Shown: one piece after another, positions 18,215-27,074 of the stretch | Position numbering within the stretch: the first letter of the stretch is position 1 | Layout of the letters: every line of letters begins with the position of its first letter | From: Clostridia bacterium | Lineage (GTDB): Bacteria; Acidobacteriota; Terriglobia; Terriglobales; Acidobacteriaceae | Direction: 5' to 3' | DNA: 64,000 nucleotides | NCBI GenBank assembly: GCA_035561135.1 | Contig: DATMYA010000071.1 | Span: 124,001-188,000, forward strand | Program-made: the position numbers and the translations under genes | Notes under the pieces: generated by a model | What the model saw: the letters and a program-made list of their open reading frames with translations, nothing else | What the model was told of the DNA's origin: nothing | The model's database searches: none

Positions 18215-19069
18215 CTACCGGCGGCGGGTGGCCGAGGGCTTCGTGCCCGTGACTCCAGCTTTGCGCAGACGCTCGCGTGCCTGCTGTGCCTCAATCGACC
18301 GCGGATAGCGCTGCATCAGGCTGTTCAGTTCTCGGACGCCGGCATCGCGCTGTCCGAGTTCGAGCAGCGCATAGCCTTTCTTCAGCTGTGATGCCGCGGC
18401 TTTGTTGCCACTCGGATACTGTTCCAGGACCTTGTCATAATCCTTCACTGCCTGCTCAAAATTTCCCTGCCGATACTCGATGTCCGCGACATAGAACTGA
18501 GCGTTGCCCGCAAGCTCCGTTGTTGCATAAAACTTCAGATAATCGGCGAACTGCCCCATCGCCAGATCGTAGCGGCCGGAGTTGTAATCACGTAGCGCGT
18601 TGTTGTAGAGGACGTCGGCCGGAGGTGCCGCGGGAGGGGCGAGAGCCGCACCCATCCCAGGCTGCGCGGCGTTCAAGTTTTCGCTCGCGGCGTTCATGTC
18701 GTCGAGCTGTTTGCTCAACTTTGCCATGCGCGCTTTCATCTCGTCGAGCGAGTCATGCAACGACTGCACCTGTCCTGAGACCTGGTCGATCTTTGCCTGT
18801 GTGTTTGTGTTCTCTTGTTGCAGGGAACGCTGCACGGTATCGACGCTGGCGGCAAGCTTGTTGACGTTATCTGTGCTTTGCTCGATCAGGTTCCGCATCA
18901 CGCCCATGCGTTCGTCAAACGTCTGCTGCATGCGCGCCATCTGGTCGGACAGAGCCTGCACCTGTGTTTGAAGCTGGACGATCTCTTTGCTGACGGCGAA
19001 AGCCGGGGTTACCGGCCCGATGAGCATCGCCAGCACTGCAATCAAAGCGATTAGTTTCTGAGATTTCAT
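18215..19069 (-). CDS. ybgF: Tol-Pal system protein YbgF / CpoB
   Basis: A 284-aa periplasmic protein. It has a signal peptide (KLIALIAVLAMLIGPVTPAFA), a coiled coil at about residues 28-130 (VQLQTQVQALSDQMARMQQ and following), a Pro/Ala linker, and a C-terminal TPR domain with AQFYVADIEYRQGNFEQAV. In proteobacteria CpoB coordinates Tol action with peptidoglycan synthesis. I chose the start at 19069, where the signal peptide begins; the frame is open to 19180. It is the last gene of the tol-pal set and is separated from pal by an intercistronic hairpin at 19203-19229. Confidence 0.88.
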   Translation of the reverse strand: MKSQKLIALIAVLAMLIGPVTPAFAVSKEIVQLQTQVQALSDQMARMQQTFDERMGVMRNLIEQSTDNVNKLAASVDTVQRSLQQENTNTQAKIDQVSGQVQSLHDSLDEMKARMAKLSKQLDDMNAASENLNAAQPGMGAALAPPAAPPADVLYNNALRDYNSGRYDLAMGQFADYLKFYATTELAGNAQFYVADIEYRQGNFEQAVKDYDKVLEQYPSGNKAAASQLKKGYALLELGQRDAGVRELNSLMQRYPRSIEAQQARERLRKAGVTGTKPSATRRR

Positions 19070-19202
19070 AAGGCTGTCCAGTTTGATGCCGAACTGCTGC
19101 TTCCCGGCAAATATGGTCGGAGCAGGAAGGCGAGTTAGCCAGACCTGCAGGACTGCGTTGATGTCCGCTTTGGAGAGCAAACCATAGCGGTCGTGAAATG
19201 TG

Positions 19203-19229
19203 CCCGGAGCGTCCGTAGGGCGCTCCGGG
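19203..19229 (-). terminator. Intercistronic hairpin between pal and ybgF
   Basis: A perfect 9-bp stem CCCGGAGCG / CGCTCCGGG has a 9-nt loop. It lacks a strong T tract on the minus strand, so it may act as a partial terminator or an mRNA-stabilising structure that sets the pal to ybgF ratio. Confidence 0.5.
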
Positions 19230-19240
19230 TCGTGTTGTAT

Positions 19241-19978
19241 CTATTTGGCTAGAACGAAGTGCGCGCGGCGGTTTTGCTGCCAGCACTGCTCCGTGCTGTC
19301 CGTGCAAGACGGCTTTTCCTTGCCATAGCTGATCGTGCGAATGCGTTCCGCCGGTACGCCTAACTGCACCAGCATCTGCTTCGCCGAGTTGGCGCGATTG
19401 TCGCCCAGCGCCAGGTTGTATTCCGTCGAGCCACGCTCGTCGCAATGACCTTCGACCGTGAACGTCATGTTCGGGTGGGCCGCAAGGAAACTCGCATTCT
19501 GCTGGAGCACCTGTTGGTCAGCCGTGCGAACATCGTACTTGTCGTAGTCGTAGTAGATGTCTTTTACGTTCTGCGCGAACAACTGTTCGTCCGTCAGGCT
19601 CGGAGCGGCGGGCGGAGGTGGCGGAGGCGGTTGCGTCACAGTGACGCGGGCGGTTGCGTCGATGCTGCCGCCGGGACCTTTCGCCGTCAAGCGATACGTT
19701 GTCGAGTCCGTTGGCGAAACGCTGCTGGAACCGCTTACGTCCACTTTGCCAACAGATTCAATGGTGACTTCCGTCGCGTTCTGCGTCGTCCAAGTCAGCG
19801 TCGTTGACTGACCCGCCTGGATGGTCGCCGGATTCGCCGACAAAGAAGCAGTCGGAGACGGCGGGGGCGGCGGAGGCGCGGGGGGCGCGGCCGGAGTTTT
19901 CTTTTTGCAACCTGCGACGAGTAACAAAGAAGCTAATGCCAACACCAGGAACACCCACTTCATCCTGCTGTGATTCAC
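19241..19978 (-). CDS. pal: Peptidoglycan-associated lipoprotein Pal with extra Ig-like domain
   Basis: A 245-aa outer-membrane lipoprotein. The signal peptide ends in a lipobox, LLLVAGC. A proline-rich linker is followed by an Ig-like module (about residues 45-130; LSANPATIQAGQSTTLTW, then YRLTAKGPGGSIDATARV) that ordinary Pal lacks. The C-terminal OmpA-like domain has the murein-binding signature FTVEGHCDERGSTEYNLALG. I chose a GTG start at 19978 because GGAGGG lies just upstream of it; an ATG at 19963 is the alternative. Pal tethers the outer membrane to the wall and binds TolB, encoded upstream. Confidence 0.92.
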   Translation of the reverse strand: MNHSRMKWVFLVLALASLLLVAGCKKKTPAAPPAPPPPPPSPTASLSANPATIQAGQSTTLTWTTQNATEVTIESVGKVDVSGSSSVSPTDSTTYRLTAKGPGGSIDATARVTVTQPPPPPPPAAPSLTDEQLFAQNVKDIYYDYDKYDVRTADQQVLQQNASFLAAHPNMTFTVEGHCDERGSTEYNLALGDNRANSAKQMLVQLGVPAERIRTISYGKEKPSCTDSTEQCWQQNRRAHFVLAK

Positions 19979-20152
19979 CTCATACCCTCCATGCGAGAAA
20001 TCTCGCAAACACTTGGTCTGTGGAGCTGTCCTCTTTCGTTCGCGCGTACTGGCTGGAACTGCCAAAAACGCACCGGGGCTGCTCCGTGGTTACGTTTTAT
20101 GAGTCCAATACCGGATCCCGTTTGCCGTCACAACCTGCTACAAGGAATCCTA

Positions 20153-21481
20153 CTACTTGAAACTCCAATTCGGCTGTGAGTTTTTTCCATCACTTGTCAG
20201 CCGCTTCTGTTGGCTGCCGTCCGCGAGCATCGTCCATATCTGGTCGCCACCTGCGCGATCCGACTGGAAGACCAGATGCCTGCCGTCCGGCGACCATGAC
20301 GGGAAGTCATTGCGACCGCCATCGTGGGTCAACTGCACCCACTGGCGACTTGCTACATCCATGATGTAGATATCCTGCGCACCCGGCGCGCCCGGCCCGT
20401 AATGACGTATCCAGGCAAACGCAAGGAACTGTCCATTGGGCGACCACGAGGGCGATACCGCGTAGCCTTCATCTGTGAGGCGCTGCAAATTGGTGCCGTC
20501 GGAATCCATCACATAGATCTGCGGCAGCCCGGTGCGTCCGCTGACGAACGCGATTTGCGAGCCGGTCTTCGGGTTCCACACGGGCGACACATCCGGCCCC
20601 TTGTAGGCCGTAATGCGCTTAAGCCCGCTGCCGTTTGCGTCCACTGTATAAATTTCTGGATCGCCGCTTCGTGATGATGAGAACGCCAGCCTGGTTCCAT
20701 CCGGCGACCATGCGGGAGACAGGTTGGTCCCGCCGAAGGAAGGGAAGCTCACCAGGCGCCCAAGCTCCATCGACCACATCATTACGTTCGGGCCGCCTCT
20801 TGCGAAGGACGAGAACGCCAACCGCGAGTTGTCCGGCGAGATTCGCGGCGAGAGCGAAATCGAGCCCATCCGCGTTACCGCGTGCTGGTTCGCGCCGTCG
20901 TAGTCCATCGACCAGACTTCTTTGCTTCCTGCCCGCGCACTAACAAAAAAAATCTTGCTCTCTGTAATCCCCTGTATGCCGCCGCCAAGCCGGAAGATGA
21001 TCTCGTTGGCGAAGCGGTGTGCGATCGCGCGCGCATTGTCTGCGGAAGCGCTCTCGCGATATTGCTTGCCGAGCACCTGCGGCGATTGCGCATTCTTTAC
21101 GTCGTAGAGCCAGCCCTGCACGGCGACTTGTCCGCCGCCCACGCCAAGATTTCCAAACGCGAGCATACTGGCGTTTGGGGGAGGATTGCCCCAAGCTTCC
21201 AGCCTGACATCGGCCGGGGAGCCAAACCGTCCAAGCGGGTAGAAGCTCTTCGAAACCATCTCGAAAATTCCGGCCTGTTCGAGGTCGTTCCACAGCGTAC
21301 TGTTGAAAGCCGTGAGAAGCTCCGCAGTCTGCGTCTCCGTGCTGGCCGCAGCAAAGTCAGGCGCAGATACTCGGATCTTCTCCACTCCGAGCCCGGTGCC
21401 GGTGCGGATCCAGTCCTGCTGTGCCATGGCAGAGCAGGCAAAAAGAAGAAGAAAAAACAGACTCGTTAGATATCGCCTCAT
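20153..21481 (-). CDS. tolB: Tol-Pal system beta-propeller protein TolB
   Basis: A 442-aa periplasmic protein. The signal peptide (YLTSLFFLLLFACSAMA) is followed by the TolB N-terminal alpha/beta domain (about residues 25-150). A six-bladed propeller built from WD40-like repeats comes next, with recurring PAWSPDGTRLAF-type blocks (about residues 190-440). TolB shuttles between Pal and TolA and is needed for outer-membrane integrity and constriction. It lies between the tolA/tonB-like gene (55 bp upstream) and pal (174 bp downstream). Confidence 0.94.
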   Translation of the reverse strand: MRRYLTSLFFLLLFACSAMAQQDWIRTGTGLGVEKIRVSAPDFAAASTETQTAELLTAFNSTLWNDLEQAGIFEMVSKSFYPLGRFGSPADVRLEAWGNPPPNASMLAFGNLGVGGGQVAVQGWLYDVKNAQSPQVLGKQYRESASADNARAIAHRFANEIIFRLGGGIQGITESKIFFVSARAGSKEVWSMDYDGANQHAVTRMGSISLSPRISPDNSRLAFSSFARGGPNVMMWSMELGRLVSFPSFGGTNLSPAWSPDGTRLAFSSSRSGDPEIYTVDANGSGLKRITAYKGPDVSPVWNPKTGSQIAFVSGRTGLPQIYVMDSDGTNLQRLTDEGYAVSPSWSPNGQFLAFAWIRHYGPGAPGAQDIYIMDVASRQWVQLTHDGGRNDFPSWSPDGRHLVFQSDRAGGDQIWTMLADGSQQKRLTSDGKNSQPNWSFK

Positions 21482-21535
21482 CCCTCGTCCTGTCCTCGTG
21501 CGTCCGGCGAAGATCGCCGAAGCAGTGCTGCATCT

Positions 21536-22324
21536 CTATCTCTTGTAATCGAACCAGAACTCCACAGCGACGCTACTGCCGCGATAGTCGCCGGGCAACG
21601 GACCGAAGGTGTCAATCCGTTGCAATGCCCGCATAGCCGACTGATCCAGTGCCGGGATACCGCTCGACTGCTCCACTTTCACGTTCTTCGGAGAGCCCGA
21701 CCTGCCGATTTCAAAGTAGATGTAAACCCTGCGCGCCGTTGAAATGCTCGGATCGATTTCGTACTTCAGCCAGTTCTCCGAAACTTTCTTGCGCACCACA
21801 TCGACGTACCACGAATAACGGCTACCGAAATCTCCGCCGCCGCCGCTGAAGCCGAAACCGCCTTTTGCGCCGCCGGAATTGAACACGCCATACGGCCCGC
21901 TTACGGGACCGCCCTGGCCGAACGGAATTTTGTTATCGACGGTCGCCGTTTCGCGTGGCGCTTCCCTGGCCGGAGTTGGCGTGGTCACTTTCGGTGCCGG
22001 TTTGCGCTTTGTCTCCTTGTCGGGAATCGGCACAGCATCCGGCTCTTTCACTTCCTCTTTCGGCAAGGATTGGGTCAGCCCCTTCGACTCGGTCGCCAGA
22101 ACGTTCGTCGCCTCCGGATTCGCCGGCAACGGCACGCTGTTCACCAGTGTGGCACTCATCGCGCCACCGCCGCTGCCCGCTCCGCCCCAGCTTTCGCCCG
22201 TGCCGCCTGTTAGCACGGCGTAGAGCAGCAAGCTGCCAAATAGCAATACATGCAGCGCCAGCGAGACGGCCAGCGGGCGTCGCCAGTCGTCGCGTTCTTC
22301 GAATATGTCAGCGTTGACCGGCAT
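21536..22324 (-). CDS. tolA: TonB/TolA-type energy transducer
   Basis: A 262-aa protein with one N-terminal transmembrane segment (LAVSLALHVLLFGSLLLYAV, about residues 18-38) containing the SxxxH-type motif of TonB and TolA. A Pro/Lys/Glu-rich periplasmic spacer and a glycine-rich stretch (GGAKGGFGFSGGGGDFG) follow. The C-terminal domain (about residues 175-262) matches TonB_C (VYIYFEIGRSGSPKNVKV). By position between tolR and tolB it plays the TolA role, although the C-terminal domain is TonB-like. Its start abuts the tolR stop, suggesting tight coupling. Confidence 0.87.
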   Translation of the reverse strand: MPVNADIFEERDDWRRPLAVSLALHVLLFGSLLLYAVLTGGTGESWGGAGSGGGAMSATLVNSVPLPANPEATNVLATESKGLTQSLPKEEVKEPDAVPIPDKETKRKPAPKVTTPTPAREAPRETATVDNKIPFGQGGPVSGPYGVFNSGGAKGGFGFSGGGGDFGSRYSWYVDVVRKKVSENWLKYEIDPSISTARRVYIYFEIGRSGSPKNVKVEQSSGIPALDQSAMRALQRIDTFGPLPGDYRGSSVAVEFWFDYKR

Positions 22325-22756
22325 CTATCTTGCGCTCGTCCCCTTGTCGTTCAGCGGCTGAGTCACGATGCTCACGTTCGTGATGCCGGTAGACTTCACG
22401 GCGTCCATCACGGTTGCGAAAGCGCCGAAGGGCACGTTCTCGTCAGAACGCACGAAGATGGACTGCCGCTCGGGGTCGCGCATCTTCTGCCTCAGCTTGT
22501 CCCCAATCTCGTTGATGTTGACCGCATCATTGCCGAGGAATACTCGCTGCTGCCGGTCGATGGAGATGACGACGCGCTCCTCCGTGATTTCCTTCACCGT
22601 GCGCGTCTTTGGCACATCAACCTCAATGCCGGATTGCAGCACGGGCGCCGTCACCATGAAGATGATTAGCAGCACCAGCACCACGTCGACAAAGGGCGTC
22701 ACGTTGATGTCGGCGAGTGAACTCTGCGTTCGGCCTTGATTGTTTGTGAACGCCAT
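22325..22756 (-). CDS. tolR: Biopolymer transporter ExbD/TolR
   Basis: A 143-aa inner-membrane protein. A single transmembrane helix (about residues 20-42) carries the proton-pathway Asp in INVTPFVDVVLVLLIIFMV. A periplasmic ExbD/TolR domain follows (VVISIDRQQRVFLG, then FVRSDENVPFGAFATVMDA). The start at 22756 has AAGGCGG upstream; an in-frame ATG at 22810 would overlap tolQ. With TolQ it forms the proton-motive-force motor that drives TolA. Confidence 0.93.
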   Translation of the reverse strand: MAFTNNQGRTQSSLADINVTPFVDVVLVLLIIFMVTAPVLQSGIEVDVPKTRTVKEITEERVVISIDRQQRVFLGNDAVNINEIGDKLRQKMRDPERQSIFVRSDENVPFGAFATVMDAVKSTGITNVSIVTQPLNDKGTSAR

Positions 22757-22766
22757 CGCTGCCGCC

Positions 22767-23462
22767 TTATCTCTGCTCCGGCGTGGTCGGCTGCGCACGC
22801 TCGACGGCATTCATCAGTTCCAAACTGAAGTCGTCCATGCGTGAGCCGAACTGCCGAATCTCGTTCAGGAAGTAGTTGTAGGCGATCACGGCTGGTATAG
22901 CGGCAAACAAGCCTGCCGCGGTTGTGATCAGCGCCTCGGAAACTCCTGGCGCAACCGCGCGCAGCGTAGCTGCACCGGCCGTGCCCAGTCCATGGAAGGC
23001 ATCGATGATGCCCCAAACGGTGCCGAACAGACCGATGAACGGAGTCACCGAACCTGTCGTGGCAAGCCAGGGCAGCCTGCGCTCCAACCGGCTCAACTCT
23101 TCGCTGGAAGCGATTTGCATTGCCCTTTGCATGGAAGCCGTATTGCGTGCGCCAGCAGGGCCCTGCCGCCGCAACTCTTCGTACGCGCCTTCAAGCACGG
23201 AGACAAGCGGACTTGGCTTGAACTGCTCTGCAACCGCAGCCACGTCCTGCATGCGACCCGACTTGCGGAATGCGCGAAGGAAACGGCTACTCTGCACACG
23301 TGCGCGACGGAAAAGTCCCCACTTGGAAACGATGACCGCCCACGAGAACAGACTGGACAACAGCAGGATGATGAGTATTAGCTTGGCGACCGGACCGGTT
23401 TGCAGGACCAGGTTTGTGATTTCGCCGCCAATGGCATTCGCCAGCAACAAGGATTGAACCAT
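22767..23462 (-). CDS. tolQ: MotA/TolQ/ExbB proton channel protein (TolQ)
   Basis: A 231-aa inner-membrane protein with three transmembrane helices (about residues 22-45, 130-155, 170-195). It has the conserved channel block LPWLATTGSVTPFIGLFGTVWG and ALITTAAGLFAAIPAVIAYN. Length and topology match TolQ/ExbB. It is the first gene of the six-gene tol-pal operon, with a promoter carrying a consensus -10 just upstream. Confidence 0.94.
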   Translation of the reverse strand: MVQSLLLANAIGGEITNLVLQTGPVAKLILIILLLSSLFSWAVIVSKWGLFRRARVQSSRFLRAFRKSGRMQDVAAVAEQFKPSPLVSVLEGAYEELRRQGPAGARNTASMQRAMQIASSEELSRLERRLPWLATTGSVTPFIGLFGTVWGIIDAFHGLGTAGAATLRAVAPGVSEALITTAAGLFAAIPAVIAYNYFLNEIRQFGSRMDDFSLELMNAVERAQPTTPEQR

Positions 23463-23500
23463 TTCACTCTCAGTCAGGTGTGCTAAAAAGCGCAGCTCTC

Positions 23501-23529
23501 ATTATAGATAAGACATCCGCCCATAGCAC
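23501..23529 (-). promoter_or_regulatory. Promoter of the tol-pal operon
   Basis: On the minus strand TATAAT (plus-strand ATTATA, 23501-23506) is a perfect -10 box. A weak -35 (GTGCTA) lies 17 nt away at 23524-23529. The leader to tolQ would be about 30 nt. Confidence 0.5.
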
Positions 23530-23793
23530 TGAAACGTTGTCCGTTGGACTGCGTCTATCACGCGTTTAACCGGCGAATTCTCGGCTCTAGAACCGGATTG
23601 GTTACTAAAGTGTATGACCCGCTCGCCGGGCGAGGCGCGTCGATGTTTGCAGTGTGTGCCTGTTGCTATAGTTGTAACACTCATTGTGCTCGTTGCGGCA
23701 CAGCGGTATACCTGAATTCTCGCTTTCGATAACTGCAGAGATGCGCCCTTCTTCGCGGAGTTCGAAGCTGCGGAGCCTGTGCCAATGCTGTGG
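23530..23793. other. Non-coding divergent intergenic region, tolQ / recN
   Basis: The 370-bp gap between tolQ (-) and recN (+) holds the promoters of both genes near its ends. In the middle I see no convincing gene. A short open frame at 23544-23732 lacks a ribosome-binding site and recognisable sequence. Confidence 0.5.
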
Positions 23794-23799
23794 TATCCT
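23791..23799 (+). promoter_or_regulatory. Putative extended -10 promoter for recN
   Basis: TGGTATCCT fits an extended -10 (TGnTATnnT). Transcription would start near 23806, giving a leader of about 27 nt that contains the GAGG ribosome-binding site. I see no LexA-like palindrome that I can name. Confidence 0.35.
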
Positions 23800-23832
23800 T
23801 CGCTCAACTTTTTGAGGCGAAGAGGGTCTGCG

Positions 23833-25521
23833 GTGCTCGTCGAACTGAGGGTCGAAAACTACGCGGTCATCGATAACGTGGTCGTCGAGTTCGCCCCCGG
23901 ACTTAACCTTTTGACCGGCGAAACCGGCGCGGGCAAATCCATCCTCATCGACGCTCTCGCGCTCCTGCTCGGCGAAAAAGCATTCACGGACGCGATTCGC
24001 CATGGCGCTGAGAAGGCAGTTGTTGCCGCAGTCTTCGAGCCGGAATCGTCCGTTGTTCCGGTACTGGAAGCTAACGGCTTGGATTACGACGGCGCTCAGT
24101 TAATCGTTCGTCGCGAAATTCTTTCCAGCGGCAAGGGCCGAGTCTTCATCAATAACCAGCCCGCGACGGTGGCGGTTCTCAAGCAGTTGGCCGCACACCT
24201 TGCAATCATCCACGCCCAGAACGAATCGATTCTCGCCTTCGACGCCGAGCATCGGCTTGCGCTGCTTGATGCCGCCGCTGCGCTCGAGACCAGTGCTGTC
24301 GCCGCGGCACACAGCGCCTGGCGTGCCGTTCGTCGCCGCATCGGCGATCTCGAGCAGGACGAACAGGATCGCCTGCGCCTGCTCGACCTCTGGAAATTCC
24401 AACTAAAGGAGATAGACGCCGCCGATCCCGAGCCGGATGAAGATCAGCGCCTCGAATCAGAAAAGCGCGTCCTCGGCAACGCCGAGCGTGTCTTCGCAGC
24501 GGCGTCGGGAGCCTTCGACAGTTTGTATGACGGTGATGCCTCCGCGGCAGCTTCCATGCGCGCCGCCACCCGGCAACTTGAAGAACTTGTCCGCTTCGAC
24601 TCCAAGTTCCAGGAGACATTGCAGAATTTGGAATCGGCCCGCATTACAGTCGAAGACATCAGTATCACTCTGCGCGACTACGCCGACGGCATTGACGCCT
24701 CGCCCGAACGCCTCGCCGAAGTCGAAGACCGCCTCGCTACGCTCGACCGTCTCCGCCGCAAATACGGCCAGACGCTCACCGAAGTTCTGGCCTATGCCGA
24801 GGACCTCCGCCGCAAACTGAACGAGATGGAGAATAAGGACGAGGTGATTCGCGAACTGCGCATCGAACTCGCGCACGCCGCCGAGGCCTATTTGAAAGCA
24901 GCGCGCACTCTATCACTCAAGCGATACGAAGCCGCACGCAGGCTCGAAAAGACGGTCGAGGCCGAGATCAACGATCTCGCAATGAAGGCGCGTTTCAAAA
25001 TCGAAGTGTCGGGTAGCGACGAAGAAGGGAACTGGGCGCCGACCGGTTTCGATTCCGTTGCATATCTGATCTCGGCCAATCCGGGCGAGCCGCTTGGCCC
25101 TATCGAGCACATCGCCTCTGGCGGCGAACTCTCTCGCGTGATGCTCGCGCTCAAAGCCAGCGTAGAAGCCGGCAAAACCGCGTCCACCCGCAAGTCCGAC
25201 TCCGGCGCGCAGCGCACACTGGTATTCGACGAGATTGACGCTGGCATCGGCGGGCGCGCCGCCGAAGCCGTTGGCCGCAAGCTGAAGCAGTTGTCGCGAA
25301 CCAAGCAGGTTCTCTGCATCACGCACCTGCCGCAAATCGCGTCCTTTGCAGATCAGCATTTCCTCATCGACAAGCGTGAGAGCAATGGACGGACTCGCAC
25401 CTCCATCCGCGCACTCGAAGTCCGGGAACGCACCCATGAAATCGCTCGCATGCTCTCCGGCGCGAAGCTCACAGAAGCGTCACTCAAGAATGCGGAAGCC
25501 ATGTTGAAGGCAAACGCATAG
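23833..25521 (+). CDS. recN: DNA repair protein RecN
   Basis: A 562-aa SMC-like ATPase used in double-strand-break repair. The Walker A motif is in LTGETGAGKSILIDALALLL (about residues 27-46). A long coiled-coil middle (about residues 150-370) follows. The C-terminal half carries the ABC signature HIASGGELSRVMLALK and Walker B LVFDEIDAGIGGRAAEAVG. I chose the GTG at 23833, where homology begins (LVELRVENYAVIDN) and a GAGGG lies 9 nt upstream. The upstream in-frame ATG at 23779 would precede the predicted -10 box. Confidence 0.95.
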   Translation: MLVELRVENYAVIDNVVVEFAPGLNLLTGETGAGKSILIDALALLLGEKAFTDAIRHGAEKAVVAAVFEPESSVVPVLEANGLDYDGAQLIVRREILSSGKGRVFINNQPATVAVLKQLAAHLAIIHAQNESILAFDAEHRLALLDAAAALETSAVAAAHSAWRAVRRRIGDLEQDEQDRLRLLDLWKFQLKEIDAADPEPDEDQRLESEKRVLGNAERVFAAASGAFDSLYDGDASAAASMRAATRQLEELVRFDSKFQETLQNLESARITVEDISITLRDYADGIDASPERLAEVEDRLATLDRLRRKYGQTLTEVLAYAEDLRRKLNEMENKDEVIRELRIELAHAAEAYLKAARTLSLKRYEAARRLEKTVEAEINDLAMKARFKIEVSGSDEEGNWAPTGFDSVAYLISANPGEPLGPIEHIASGGELSRVMLALKASVEAGKTASTRKSDSGAQRTLVFDEIDAGIGGRAAEAVGRKLKQLSRTKQVLCITHLPQIASFADQHFLIDKRESNGRTRTSIRALEVRERTHEIARMLSGAKLTEASLKNAEAMLKANA

Positions 25522-25582
25522 CACTCCTAAAAACCTACAATTGGCCCCCAGACTCCAGATCGTTCAAGGTTGAAGTTGGGAG

Positions 25583-25602
25583 TGTGCGCTGGCCAGCGCA
25601 CA
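25583..25602. promoter_or_regulatory. Perfect 20-bp palindrome downstream of recN
   Basis: TGTGCGCTGGCCAGCGCACA is fully self-complementary and sits 62 bp after recN and 155 bp before the TIGR03118 gene. No T tract follows, so it is not a standard terminator. It could be an operator for a dimeric regulator or a processing hairpin. Confidence 0.4.
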
Positions 25603-25756
25603 TTAAGGCCATTGCGTATGACTCGGCTTGTGACTAGTGTTTTGCGCGGCCGGTTTCGTGCGCCGGTGGCTTGAGCTATTTCCGAAAAGTTAATCCCTGA
25701 ACCTCCATCGGTAATCGTCGGCTCCTCGGCATATTCCACCCGAACCGGAGGACACC

Positions 25757-26845
25757 ATGACTACTGCTCGCAACCGACTACTCCTGGTCGTGCTGACACT
25801 GGCGACACTAACCCTGCTTCCTACCAGCGCCGAGGCGCAACACTACAGTACGAGAAGGCTCGTTTCTGACATTCCGGGCTTCGCTGTCACTACGGACAAA
25901 AATCTTGTGAATGCCTGGGGAATAGATCGCAGTCCGACAGGACCGTGGTGGGTTGCGGATAACGGCACAGGAGTCTCGACCCTGTACAACGGAGCGGGCC
26001 AGCCATTTCCGCTTGCCGCGCCGCTGGTCGTAACGATTCCGGCGGCGAGCGGCACGTCAGCTCCGACCGGTTTGGTTTTCAATGGGACGATGGATTTCGC
26101 TGTCGAGCCGGGGAAGCCGGCCATCTTCATCTTCGTGACGGAAGGCGGCACCATCGCCGGGTGGAACCCGCAGGTGAATCCGACGACGGCCGTGCAGGTG
26201 GTCGACAACTCAGGGAAGGCTATCTACAAGGGCGCCACCATAGCGCAGCACCTGGGCTCGAACCTGTTGTACGCCGCCAATTTCTTCAGCGGACAAATTG
26301 AGGTTTACGACAGCAGCTTTCATCCGGTCGATCTCGGCTCTGGGGCTTTTGTGGATTCCACCTTGCCTGAGGGATTCGCTCCCTTCAACGTGAGATTGGT
26401 GGGCAATCGGATTTACGTTGCCTATGCCAAGCAGGATGCCGAGAAGAAAGATGAAGTCGCGGGTGCGGGACTTGGCTTTGTGGACGCCTTCACGCCCGGC
26501 GGCAAGCTGATCATGCGTCTCAAGACTGGACACTGGCTCAATGCGCCATGGGGTATCACGCGCGCTCCCGCCGGCTTCGGCAAGTTCTCAGGCAAGCTCC
26601 TGATAGGCAATTTCGGTAGTGGAAAGATCGCCGCCTACAATCCGCGAACAGGAAACTTCAGAGGACTGCTGCGCAATTCGAAGGGAAAGCCAATTCAGAT
26701 AGACGGTCTGTGGGCACTCGTGTTCGGCAACGGCGCGCTGGCCGGACCGGCGACGACGTTGTTCTTCTCCGCCGGTATTGACGACGAAGCACACGGGTTA
26801 TTCGGGACCATCCGGCCAACCTGCTGCGGCTTCGGGGTGCGGTGA
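25757..26845 (+). CDS. Secreted TIGR03118 family protein (beta-propeller-like)
   Basis: A 362-aa exported protein with signal peptide (LLLVVLTLATLTLLPTSAEA). It matches the TIGR03118 family by sequence such as LVSDIPGFAVTTDKNLVNAWG, PWWVADNGTGVSTLYNG and LLIGNFGSGKIAAYNPRTGNF. The repeating blade-like segments suggest a beta-propeller. The function of the family is unknown. GGAGGACACC precedes the ATG, a good ribosome-binding site. The gene stands alone between recN and ispH. Confidence 0.85.
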   Translation: MTTARNRLLLVVLTLATLTLLPTSAEAQHYSTRRLVSDIPGFAVTTDKNLVNAWGIDRSPTGPWWVADNGTGVSTLYNGAGQPFPLAAPLVVTIPAASGTSAPTGLVFNGTMDFAVEPGKPAIFIFVTEGGTIAGWNPQVNPTTAVQVVDNSGKAIYKGATIAQHLGSNLLYAANFFSGQIEVYDSSFHPVDLGSGAFVDSTLPEGFAPFNVRLVGNRIYVAYAKQDAEKKDEVAGAGLGFVDAFTPGGKLIMRLKTGHWLNAPWGITRAPAGFGKFSGKLLIGNFGSGKIAAYNPRTGNFRGLLRNSKGKPIQIDGLWALVFGNGALAGPATTLFFSAGIDDEAHGLFGTIRPTCCGFGVR

Positions 26846-27033
26846 CACATTGAGGCAGCGGGCGAGTGGCACACGGCGGAAGGTGCCGCTCGTCCGTCTC
26901 AAGGAGTGCGAGTTCAGGACTAGCCGAAGGCCGCGCGCTGTTCACCTTTAAAAGCAAGCCTGTCAATGCTAATTCCAGCACATTCTATGCTTTACGCTGT
27001 TTTTACCGGGGCGGAGTGTTGTACTTTTCCCAA

Positions 27034-27062
27034 TTAAGAACGCTGGCCTTCTCGCGTATACT
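27034..27062 (+). promoter_or_regulatory. Promoter upstream of ispH and the hopanoid cluster
   Basis: TTAAGA (27034-27039) and TATACT (27057-27062) are separated by 17 nt. The ATG of ispH is 12 nt after the -10, so the leader would be only about 6 nt and would hold no full Shine-Dalgarno sequence. Confidence 0.55.
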
Positions 27063-27074
27063 AGACAGGTTGCC

